This document shows positions 1 through 5,452 of a stretch of 7,002 bases of DNA, in pieces. Every line of letters begins with the position of its first letter. Position 1 is the stretch's first letter. Below the pieces are notes generated by a model. That model saw nothing but the letters and a program-made list of their open reading frames with translations, did not search any database and was not told the DNA's origin. Made by a program: the position numbers and the translations under genes. Source of the stretch: Ruminococcaceae bacterium UBA1772 (GTDB taxonomy: Bacteria > Bacillota > Clostridia > Oscillospirales > Acutalibacteraceae); NCBI GenBank assembly GCA_002314645.1, contig DCGS01000093.1, positions 1-7,002 on the forward strand. The letters run 5' to 3'.

Positions 1-2
1 AG

Positions 3-77
3 TCAGTAGAACTGAGTAAAGTATATAACCTTTACAGACAGGACTTTTGTGGCTGTGAATTCTCAGTTTCAGAATGA
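3..77 (+). CDS. queH: C-terminal end of a QueH-like epoxyqueuosine reductase (partial, cut by window start)
   Basis: The frame starting at position 3 is open from the window edge to a TGA at 75-77 and gives 24 residues containing YRQDFCGCEFS. A tail of the form Y-x-Q-(D/N)-(Y/F)-C-G-C-x-(Y/F)-S is what I recall as the C-terminal signature of the QueH family (formerly DUF208), the non-homologous replacement for QueG. QueH reduces epoxyqueuosine in tRNA to queuosine in the cytoplasm, and its conserved cysteines bind Fe-S and metal. Only the tail is visible, so the family call rests on one short motif. A hairpin begins two bases after the stop, which supports a true gene end here. Confidence 0.6.
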   Translation, partial: SVELSKVYNLYRQDFCGCEFSVSE

Positions 78-78
78 C

Positions 79-100
79 AAACAACGTAGTTACGTTGTTT
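79..100 (+). terminator. Perfect 10-bp inverted repeat just after queH, probable terminator hairpin
   Basis: AAACAACGTA (79-88) and TACGTTGTTT (91-100) are exact reverse complements separated by two bases. In RNA the central pairs would open into a loop. The repeat starts two bases past the queH stop codon and its right arm ends in TTGTTT, which suits an intrinsic terminator. The stem is AT-rich and there is no long T-tract, so termination may be weak. Because it lies 13 bases upstream of the next -35 box and is a perfect palindrome, it could instead be a protein-binding operator for the downstream sugar transferase gene. Confidence 0.5.
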
Positions 101-113
101 CCAAATAAAAATA

Positions 114-142
114 TAGACTTATTCTTTGAAACAAAGTATAAT
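114..142 (+). promoter_or_regulatory. Sigma-A-type promoter of the sugar transferase gene
   Basis: A perfect -10 box TATAAT lies at 137-142. Seventeen bases upstream is TAGACT (114-119), which matches four of six bases of the TTGACA -35 consensus. Transcription would start near 149, leaving a leader of about 27 bases before the ATG at 176. Confidence 0.6.
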
Positions 143-175
143 AATAGAACAATTTGTTGATTTTGGAGTTTGCGT

Positions 176-1525
176 ATGAAACAAAAAAAGACAAGTGAAG
201 AATTTAACAAGGTTTTAACCTTCTTTATGTCAATGATTGTTTTGGTATCCTTGACAGTAGTTTTTGCATTTGTTTGGATTGAAATTAATAAGGATATTAT
301 TTGGGCTTTTGATACCAGAGGTAATTACCTTATTGTTTTACTCTATTTCATTATGCAATATATTTTCTCACGAATATATGGTGCTCTTAAAATTGGATTC
401 TACAAGGTTTCAGATATTGTTTACTCTCAAATGTTGACAACAGTTATTGTAGACGTACTTATGTATGTAGTAATGAGTCTCGTAGCTAGACATCTTATTA
501 ATCTTGGCTATATTATTTTACTTCTGCTGATTCAATTTATTATTGTAGAAGTATGGGCAATTATTGGAACAAAGATTTACAAGAAACTATATCCACCTTA
601 TAGACTTGTAGTAGTTTATGGTAGTAAATCTGCTACTAACCTTGTAAGAAAAATGTCTGTAAGAGATGATCAGTTCCAAATTTGCGAAGCAATAAAACTT
701 GAAGAGGGAATGGAGAGAATTGAAAGCCGCATTAAATATTATGACGGTGCAATTATATGTGACATTCCAGGTAGTGAAAGAAACGACATTCTTAAGTGTT
801 GCTTTGACAACGGAAAGAGAGCATATGTAACTCCAAAAATTTCGGATATTCTTATTCGTGGAGGAGAAAACATTCATCTTTTCGACTCGCCACTTCTTCT
901 TTGTAGAAATGCTGGTCTGACATATGAACAACGTTTCGTTAAAAGAATCCTTGATATTTTCGTTGCTCTTATTGGCCTTATAGTTATGGCCATTCCAATG
1001 CTTATTACAGCACTTGCAATAAAGCTTCAGGATGGTGGCCCTGTATTCTTCAAACAGGACAGAGTTACAAGAGGCGGCAAAGTGTTTAAAATTGTTAAGT
1101 TCCGCAGCATGAAGGTTAATGCGGATGCCGACAGAGACGGTAGGGCTCATTCGGCTACAGTAGACGACGACAGAATTACGCCCGTTGGTAAGATTATTCG
1201 TGCATGCAGAATGGACGAATTCCCACAAATATTCAACATACTCAAGGGCGAAATGTCAGTCGTTGGTCCAAGACCTGAATGCGTTGAAAATGTTGAGCAG
1301 TACACGGAGGATATTCCGGAGTTTGGCTACAGACACAAGGTTAAAGCCGGTCTTACGGGTTATGCTCAAATTTATGGTAAATACAACACCACAGCATATG
1401 ACAAATTAAAGCTTGACCTTTTCTACATTGAAAACTATTCAATAAGAACAGATATTAGACTTATTCTTATGACTGTAAAAGTTCTCTTTATGAAAGAGAG
1501 CACAGAAGGGTTTGAGGAATCTTAA
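176..1525 (+). CDS. Membrane-bound exopolysaccharide sugar transferase (polyprenyl glycosylphosphotransferase, WcaJ/PglC-like)
   Basis: This 449-residue protein belongs to the bacterial sugar transferase family (monotopic phosphoglycosyltransferases). Such enzymes move a sugar-1-phosphate from a nucleotide sugar onto undecaprenyl phosphate, the first step of exopolysaccharide, capsule or O-unit assembly at the inner membrane face. Hydrophobic segments lie near residues 14-36, 49-68, 83-107 and 109-133, followed by a Rossmann-like middle region (about 143-245) and a reentrant hydrophobic segment (about 257-281) that leads into the catalytic domain. Visible catalytic motifs are KFRSM (308-312), the Asp-Glu pair D347-E348 in MDEFPQ, MSVVGPRPE (360-368) and KAGLTGYAQ (390-398). 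Length fits the large WcaJ-type enzymes. I chose ATG 176 because GGAG at 165-168 is seven bases away; the in-frame TTG at 170 sits almost on that ribosome site. The gene has its own promoter and terminator, and no other polysaccharide genes are in view, so the sugar is unknown. Confidence 0.93.
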   Translation: MKQKKTSEEFNKVLTFFMSMIVLVSLTVVFAFVWIEINKDIIWAFDTRGNYLIVLLYFIMQYIFSRIYGALKIGFYKVSDIVYSQMLTTVIVDVLMYVVMSLVARHLINLGYIILLLLIQFIIVEVWAIIGTKIYKKLYPPYRLVVVYGSKSATNLVRKMSVRDDQFQICEAIKLEEGMERIESRIKYYDGAIICDIPGSERNDILKCCFDNGKRAYVTPKISDILIRGGENIHLFDSPLLLCRNAGLTYEQRFVKRILDIFVALIGLIVMAIPMLITALAIKLQDGGPVFFKQDRVTRGGKVFKIVKFRSMKVNADADRDGRAHSATVDDDRITPVGKIIRACRMDEFPQIFNILKGEMSVVGPRPECVENVEQYTEDIPEFGYRHKVKAGLTGYAQIYGKYNTTAYDKLKLDLFYIENYSIRTDIRLILMTVKVLFMKESTEGFEES

Positions 1526-1536
1526 CTGAATAAATG

Positions 1537-1575
1537 AAGACTGCAGTTGACGAAAGCTGCAGTCTTTTTTTGTTT
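1537..1575 (+). terminator. Intrinsic terminator after the sugar transferase gene
   Basis: AAGACTGCAG (1537-1546) and CTGCAGTCTT (1557-1566) are exact reverse complements around a 10-base loop. They are followed by a T-run (1565-1571), then G and TTT. It begins 11 bases after the TAA. This is a textbook rho-independent terminator and separates the sugar transferase from the hydrogenase operon. Confidence 0.92.
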
Positions 1576-1598
1576 ATATTGCGAACGAAAAAGTCCAA

Positions 1599-1616
1599 TT
1601 GACAACACCTTAACAA
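1599..1616. promoter_or_regulatory. Rex-like operator (NADH/NAD+ redox regulator site)
   Basis: The 18 bases TTGACAACACCTTAACAA match the clostridial Rex consensus TTGTTAA-N4-TTAACAA at 12 of 14 defined positions. The right half is perfect; the left half differs at two bases. Rex leaves DNA when NADH rises and is known to control fermentation and hydrogenase genes in Clostridia, which suits an operon that disposes of NADH electrons as H2. The match is by eye and AT-rich DNA gives chance hits. Confidence 0.4.
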
Positions 1617-1627
1617 TTAATGATATT
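1599..1627 (+). promoter_or_regulatory. Candidate upstream promoter P1 of the hydrogenase operon
   Basis: A perfect -35 box TTGACA (1599-1604) is followed after 17 bases by GATATT (1622-1627), a four-of-six -10 match. It would give a transcript with a leader of roughly 160 bases. The -35 box lies inside the Rex-like site described separately, so a bound repressor would block it. The weak -10 makes this a candidate only. Confidence 0.35.
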
Positions 1628-1639
1628 GCATTAAAGATG

Positions 1640-1700
1640 TTTGTGTAAGATTTTGTCAAAGTTCACAAACAATTTACTCATTTTGTCCAATTCTTTGACA
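1640..1700. repeat. Cluster of inverted and direct repeats upstream of the hydrogenase promoter
   Basis: Three related repeats overlap here. TTTGTCAA (1652-1659) faces TTCACAAA (1662-1669) around a two-base centre with one mismatched pair. TTTGTG (1640-1645) also pairs with CACAAA (1664-1669). TGTCAAAG (1654-1661) is repeated in inverted form as CTTTGACA (1693-1700), and TTTTGTC occurs twice, at 1651 and 1681, exactly 30 bases apart. The half-sites resemble Rex half-sites (TTGTGAA/TTCACAA), but the spacing is two bases where Rex uses four. The whole cluster lies just upstream of the main promoter, where operators or activator sites are expected. Confidence 0.4.
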
Positions 1701-1707
1701 GTTTACA

Positions 1708-1737
1708 TTGATAATGCGTCTGGATTTAAAGTATAAT
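1708..1737 (+). promoter_or_regulatory. Main sigma-A-type promoter P2 of the hydrogenase operon
   Basis: TTGATA (1708-1713) and a perfect TATAAT (1732-1737) are separated by 18 bases. The start point would be near 1744, giving a leader of about 52 bases ending in the strong ribosome site GGAGAGGAG (1781-1789). The leader contains only a four-pair hairpin (CCGA 1768-1771 with TCGG 1779-1782) and no riboswitch that I recognise. Confidence 0.65.
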
Positions 1738-1795
1738 GCTAATTGGGAGAAGTTTTAAAATTTGAGGCCGACAAGGTTTCGGAGAGGAGTACAAA

Positions 1796-2296
1796 ATGAA
1801 GAAAAAAATCAGCCAAATTCCTTTTTCTGGCACACCAGAACAGGAAGCAAAATTACTTGAAGTAATTGAGCAGAACAGAGACGTCAAAGGATGTCTTATG
1901 CCAATCATGCAAGAAGCTCAAAACATCTATGGCTATTTACCAGTTGAAGTACAGAAGATTATTGCAGATAAGCTTGGTATTTCAATTGAGGAGGTTTACG
2001 GAGTATCTACATTCTACTCAATGTTTAACCTTTCTCCTAAGGGTAAATATCAAATTAGTGTTTGTCTTGGAACCGCTTGTTATGTAAAGGGTGCTCAAGA
2101 CGTTCTTGACAAGATTTGCGCAGAGCTTGGTATTGGACCTGGCGAATGCACACCAGATGGAAAGTTCTCAATTGAAGCATGCCGCTGCATAGGTGCTTGC
2201 GGTCTTGCACCAGTAATGATGATTAATGAAGATGTTTATGGCCGTTTAGTACCAGATGACATTCCTGAAATCATTGAGAAGTATAAAAACATGTAA
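1796..2296 (+). CDS. nuoE: NuoE-family thioredoxin-like [2Fe-2S] subunit of NAD-linked (bifurcating) hydrogenase (HydC/NuoE-like)
   Basis: This 166-residue cytoplasmic protein matches the NuoE/24-kDa family in length and motifs. The helical N-terminal part carries the family landmarks GYLPVEVQ (46-53) and VYGVSTFYSMF (67-77). The thioredoxin-like domain carries the four [2Fe-2S] ligands as C90-x4-C95 and C131-x3-C135, in VCLGTACYVKG and RCIGACG. In bifurcating hydrogenases this subunit relays electrons from the flavin subunit NuoF/HydB. The start is firm: GGAGAGGAG ends six bases before the ATG. It is the first gene of the operon and is parted from its NuoF partner by seven genes, mostly of signalling type. 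NuoE subunits of NADH dehydrogenases or formate dehydrogenases look alike, but the company of a hydrogenase-domain protein favours the hydrogenase role. Confidence 0.92.
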   Translation: MKKKISQIPFSGTPEQEAKLLEVIEQNRDVKGCLMPIMQEAQNIYGYLPVEVQKIIADKLGISIEEVYGVSTFYSMFNLSPKGKYQISVCLGTACYVKGAQDVLDKICAELGIGPGECTPDGKFSIEACRCIGACGLAPVMMINEDVYGRLVPDDIPEIIEKYKNM

Positions 2297-2328
2297 TCTA
2301 TTAAAAATCTAGTTTGGCAGGTAATAAT

Positions 2329-2679
2329 ATGAAAATAGTCACAATAAAGGAATTACTTTCAGCTACTGTGCTTTGTAATGAGGATTGCCTCGGCAAGCAT
2401 GTTTATTCAGCATCTTGTAGCGACATGATGAGCGATGTACTTGCTTATCAAAAAGAACAGGCTGTACTTGTAACACACCTTGTAAATGCACAGGTAGTTA
2501 GAACTGCCGAAATGATGGATATGGTATGTGTTGTATTTGCTAATGGTAAGAAGCCAACACCAGAAATGATTGAACTTGCAAATGACAACGAAATGGTTCT
2601 TATGTCAACTGATTTATCAGCATACGAATCTTGTGGAATCCTATTTGGGAATGGATTGAAGGGAGGACACAAGGAGTGA
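2329..2679 (+). CDS. DRTGG-domain protein 1
   Basis: This is a 116-residue single-domain protein that I assign to the DRTGG family (a small alpha/beta domain also found between CBS domains and in phosphotransacetylase-like proteins). It reads as alternating strands and helices, with VYSASCSDMMSDVL (25-38), QAVLVTHL (44-51), VCVVFANG (66-73) and STDLSAYE (93-100). It has no catalytic motif I recognise; family members are thought to bind a ligand or act as regulators. It has five cysteines (16, 20, 30, 67, 102). I chose ATG 2329 because AGGT at 2319-2322 is correctly spaced; an in-frame TTG at 2314 has no ribosome site. It follows the nuoE gene by 32 bases and overlaps the next gene by four. 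A second, shorter DRTGG gene lies at 4401. Family call good, function unknown. Confidence 0.8.
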   Translation: MKIVTIKELLSATVLCNEDCLGKHVYSASCSDMMSDVLAYQKEQAVLVTHLVNAQVVRTAEMMDMVCVVFANGKKPTPEMIELANDNEMVLMSTDLSAYESCGILFGNGLKGGHKE

Positions 2680-3104
2680 GTGACGGAGTAAAGTTTCACT
2701 ACGATGTAGACGGTGAAGATTTCACATCTGCAGGTAGAGCCTCTGTTATGGTAAAAAAGACACTTAGAGAACTGGGCCTTTCACCTGAAATAATTAGGAA
2801 GGTTTCCGTTGCAATGTATGAGGGTGAAATCAACATGGTCATTCACGCTGGTGGCGGATGTGCTGATGTTGAAATAACAGAGAACAAGGTTATCATTGTT
2901 CTTTCTGACCATGGTCCTGGTATTGCAGATGTTTCTCTTGCAATGCAGGAGGGTTATTCAACCGCTTCTGATCAGGTTCGTTCATTAGGCTTTGGCGCTG
3001 GTATGGGTCTTCCAAACATGAAGAGGTATACCGACGACATGGTCATTGAATCTGAAGTTGGAAAAGGTACAACAATTACTATGACAGTAAATATTAACGC
3101 ATAA
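2676..3104 (+). CDS. RsbW/SpoIIAB-like ATP-binding protein (putative serine kinase/anti-sigma-type ATPase)
   Basis: This is a 142-residue stand-alone GHKL ATPase domain. The N box has E49 and N53 four residues apart (YEGEINMVIHA), the same spacing as the catalytic Glu and Mg-binding Asn of SpoIIAB/RsbW kinases. The G1 box is DHGPGI (78-83) and the G2 box is GFGAGMGL (105-112). There is no DHp, PAS or membrane segment, so it is not a classical sensor kinase. The start is GTG 2676, which overlaps the previous stop as GTGA, with GGGAGG at 2661-2666 nine bases upstream inside the preceding gene. An upstream in-frame ATG (2631) lies deep in that gene and adds residues unlike the family. RsbW proteins phosphorylate STAS anti-anti-sigma proteins and bind sigma factors; no such partner is visible, so the target is open. 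Its place before the hydrogenase-like sensor suggests it acts with that protein. Confidence 0.85.
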   Translation: MSDGVKFHYDVDGEDFTSAGRASVMVKKTLRELGLSPEIIRKVSVAMYEGEINMVIHAGGGCADVEITENKVIIVLSDHGPGIADVSLAMQEGYSTASDQVRSLGFGAGMGLPNMKRYTDDMVIESEVGKGTTITMTVNINA

Positions 3105-3114
3105 GGATTTTATT

Positions 3115-4404
3115 ATGGATACATATACACATTCTGTTTCGCTTGATAAAAGTAAATGCACTGGATGTACAACATGCATTAAGCATTGTCCAACCGAAGC
3201 CATAAGAATAAGAGATGGAATTGCAGTTATTAGTTCTTATAGATGTATTGACTGTGGTCAGTGCATAAGAATTTGTCCACATCATGCAAAGAAGTCAAAC
3301 TTTGATAAGTTTGATAAGGATGATGTTACAGATTCAAAGAAGTATAAAATTGCACTTCCCGCTCCCACACTTTATGGACAGTTTGAAAATCTTGAAGATG
3401 CAAGCTATGTAATTCAAGGTCTTTTGGACATTGGTTTTGACGATGTTTTTGAAGTTGCAAAAGGTGCAGAAATGGTATCTGCCTATACTCGCAGATATAT
3501 GAATCTAGATAGAGTAAAAAAACCAGTAATAAGCTCCGCTTGTCCAGTTGCGTTAAGACTTATTTCTCTTCGTTTTCCTTCTCTTAAGGAAAACGTATTG
3601 CCAATGCTTCCACCTATGGAGGTGGCTGCAAAAATGGCAAAGGGAAAAGCCTTAGATGAACATCCAAATCTTTCTCCAGAGGACATTAAGGTATATTTCA
3701 TTTCTCCTTGTCCTGCAAAGGTAAGTTATGTTCGTAACGGATATGGGGACTATAAGAGTGAAGTGGATGAAGTGGTTTCAATTAGTGACATCTATTTCCA
3801 ACTTCTTTCAGTTATGAAGAGAGACAATTCTCCAAATGTATCTTCTGAGTCGGGAAGAATAGGTCTTTCATGGGCATCTTCTGGCGGAGAATCAACAGCT
3901 CTTTTAAATGACAAGTTCCTTGCGGCGGATGGCGTAGATAACATAATCAGGGTTTTAGACCAGCTTGAGGATGGAAACTTCCCAATGCTTGACTTTATTG
4001 AACTTAACGCATGTCCTGGTGGCTGCGTTGGCGGAGTAATGTCAGTTGAAAACCCATATGTTGCTAAGGCACGTCTTCGTGCTCTTAGAAAATATCTTCC
4101 AGTTTCGCTTTACTCACCGGAGGATGAGGACGACAAGTTCGTGCCACCTGACTTTATCTTAGATGCAATTCCTGAATATCGTTCAATAAACAAACTCAGT
4201 GACAGTCTTTCAGAGTCAATGAGAATGATGTCGGAAATTCAGGTTATTCTTGAATCATTACCAGGAATTGACTGCGGCTCCTGTGGAGCTCCTTCTTGCC
4301 AGGCCTTTGCTGAGGACTGTGTAAGGGGTGAATCTAAAGTAGACGACTGTCTTATAAAGTATTCGCTAGAAAAAATCGCGAAGGAAAAGGCGGAAGAAAA
4401 ATGA
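3115..4404 (+). CDS. HydS-like putative sensory [FeFe]-hydrogenase-domain iron-sulfur protein
   Basis: This 429-residue cytoplasmic protein has three parts. (a) An N-terminal bacterial ferredoxin domain carries two [4Fe-4S] motifs, C15-C18-C21-C25 and C44-C47-C50-C54. (b) A [FeFe]-hydrogenase large-subunit domain (about 75-330) has degenerate active-site loops: SSACP (140-144) in place of TSCCP, ISPCPAK (196-202) in place of MPCxxK, and ACPGGCVGG (299-307). C143, C199, C300 and C304 would still hold the H-cluster [4Fe-4S]. The proton-relay cysteine of catalytic enzymes is A142, and the two conserved methionines near the cluster are S197 and N298. (c) A C-terminal Fe-S domain has CGSCGAPSC (387-395) plus C402 and C412. 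This pattern fits the putative sensory group D enzymes (Thermoanaerobacter HydS) rather than an H2-producing enzyme. AAGGA (3103-3107) is the ribosome site. It may sense H2 or redox state and signal to the flanking ATPases. Whether it still binds the diiron site is not decidable here. Confidence 0.85.
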   Translation: MDTYTHSVSLDKSKCTGCTTCIKHCPTEAIRIRDGIAVISSYRCIDCGQCIRICPHHAKKSNFDKFDKDDVTDSKKYKIALPAPTLYGQFENLEDASYVIQGLLDIGFDDVFEVAKGAEMVSAYTRRYMNLDRVKKPVISSACPVALRLISLRFPSLKENVLPMLPPMEVAAKMAKGKALDEHPNLSPEDIKVYFISPCPAKVSYVRNGYGDYKSEVDEVVSISDIYFQLLSVMKRDNSPNVSSESGRIGLSWASSGGESTALLNDKFLAADGVDNIIRVLDQLEDGNFPMLDFIELNACPGGCVGGVMSVENPYVAKARLRALRKYLPVSLYSPEDEDDKFVPPDFILDAIPEYRSINKLSDSLSESMRMMSEIQVILESLPGIDCGSCGAPSCQAFAEDCVRGESKVDDCLIKYSLEKIAKEKAEEK

Positions 4405-4718
4405 CAGTAAAAGAACTTTCAGAAAGACAAGAGTTTTCTGTAATTGCAATGCCTGAGCCAGAACGTGAGGTACACGGTGTTTACATTGGAGACCTTTTAA
4501 GCTGGGTTATGGGTAAGGCTTCTCCTGACAACGCATGGATAACAATAATGTCAAACATTAACGTGCTTGCAGTTGCATCTCTTTGTGATGTTTCAACTGT
4601 AATTCTATGTGAGGGAGTAACACTTACAGATGAAATAGTGTCTAGCGCAAAAGAAAAAGGCGTAAACGTTCTTATGACAGAACTCTCTGCATATGAGACG
4701 GCGGTACTTTTATCATGA
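4401..4718 (+). CDS. DRTGG-domain protein 2
   Basis: This is a 105-residue paralogue of the DRTGG protein at 2329. The two align through a VY-x6-L landmark (27-35 here), the hydrophobic strand VSTVILCEG (64-72) and the shared ending (M/S)T(E/D)LSAYE (92-99 here). The first half is shorter and differs clearly (ISNINVLAV-type strand around 50-59), so the copies are old rather than a recent duplication. Start and stop both overlap neighbours by four bases (ATGA at 4401-4404 and 4715-4718), so its translation is probably coupled to the HydS-like gene before it and the PHP gene after it. No catalytic residues are visible. A ligand-binding or adaptor role is an inference from the family. Confidence 0.75.
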   Translation: MTVKELSERQEFSVIAMPEPEREVHGVYIGDLLSWVMGKASPDNAWITIMSNINVLAVASLCDVSTVILCEGVTLTDEIVSSAKEKGVNVLMTELSAYETAVLLS

Positions 4719-5452
4719 AAAAATATTTCTATGATTTTCACATGCATTCATGTCTGTCTCCTTGTGGCGACGACGACATGACTCCGTCAAGCGCTTGCGG
4801 CGTAGCAAAGCTTGCGGGGCTTGATATAGTCGCCTTAACGGACCATAACAGCGTAAAGAATTGTCCCGCTTTTTTTAAAGCAGCAGACTTCTATGGCATA
4901 ACGCCAATTGCTGGTATGGAACTTACAACATCAGAAGACATACACGTTGTATGTCTGTTTGAGGAACTTGAGGCAGCACTTGATTTTGACTCGGATATTC
5001 AGTCTCACCGAATGCTAATACCAAATAAGGTTGAGGTGTTTGGTAACCAACTAATTATGGACGAGGATGACAATGTAATTGGTATAGAGGAAAACTTCCT
5101 TACCAATGCAACAGATATTTCCATAGATAATTCTCTTGAATTTGTTTCGAAATACGGGGGCATTTGTTATCCTGCTCATATAGATAGAGAGTCAAATGGC
5201 ACAATTGCCATTTTGGGAACCTTCCCAGAATATCCAAACTTTTTGCAGGCGGAATTCTCCGACCTTCAAAAGGTTCCAGAGTATTTAGAAAAATATCCAA
5301 TCTTAAAAGAAAAGGAAATAATGTTTGGTTCTGACGCGCACTATCTTCTTTGGATAAAAGATAGAATGGCATTTTTGGAGCTTCCAGAACACGAAAGTTC
5401 AAAGGAAATACGTGCTGAAGTTTTCCGACATTTAAGAGGTGAAGGTGTATGA
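4715..5452 (+). CDS. PHP-domain metal-dependent phosphoesterase
   Basis: This is a 245-residue PHP-superfamily protein, the fold shared by histidinol phosphatase, YciV/TrpH nucleotide phosphoesterases and polymerase PHP domains. The metal-binding set looks complete: H9-x-H11, D19/D20, D43-H44 in LTDHN, E69 in GMELTT, H77, H155 in YPAHID, and D207-x-H209 in GSDAHY. It is therefore probably active, presumably on a phosphoester. Between about residues 80 and 145 it carries a segment rich in acidic and amide residues that replaces the usual compact loops. It starts by a four-base overlap with the preceding gene and has only a weak ribosome site (GCGGT, 4701-4705), so coupled translation is likely. 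Its substrate is unknown. In this setting a phosphatase for a phosphoprotein made by one of the nearby ATPases, or for a nucleotide signal, is possible but unproven. Confidence 0.88.
   Translation: MKKYFYDFHMHSCLSPCGDDDMTPSSACGVAKLAGLDIVALTDHNSVKNCPAFFKAADFYGITPIAGMELTTSEDIHVVCLFEELEAALDFDSDIQSHRMLIPNKVEVFGNQLIMDEDDNVIGIEENFLTNATDISIDNSLEFVSKYGGICYPAHIDRESNGTIAILGTFPEYPNFLQAEFSDLQKVPEYLEKYPILKEKEIMFGSDAHYLLWIKDRMAFLELPEHESSKEIRAEVFRHLRGEGV

Noticed and set aside
170..175. TTG start at 170 for the sugar transferase
   Set aside because: The ribosome site GGAG ends only one base before it; ATG 176 has ideal spacing.
587..1228. A long open frame of 213 codons on the - strand
   Set aside because: It lies wholly inside the sugar transferase gene, whose motifs are unmistakable, and its translation shows no recognisable domain and no ribosome site.
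1695..1700. Perfect TTGACA as the main -35 box
   Set aside because: No acceptable -10 lies 16-18 bases downstream; TTGATA at 1708-1713 pairs better with TATAAT at 1732-1737.
1744..1795. Riboswitch or attenuator in the hydrogenase operon leader
   Set aside because: Only a four-pair hairpin is visible, the leader is short, and there is no terminator-like T-run before the ATG.
2314..2328. TTG start at 2314 for DRTGG protein 1
   Set aside because: It has no ribosome site upstream, and the AGGT that serves ATG 2329 lies inside the extra codons.
2631..2675. Upstream ATG 2631 as start of the RsbW-like ATPase
   Set aside because: It would add 15 tryptophan- and charge-rich residues read through the previous gene, unlike the family. 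GTG 2676 has a ribosome site and a 4-base overlap.
3115..4404. Catalytic H2-producing [FeFe] hydrogenase subunit (HydA)
   Set aside because: The active-site loops lack the proton-relay Cys and the two Met, and the domain order differs from HydA. The catalytic subunit is expected downstream of nuoF.
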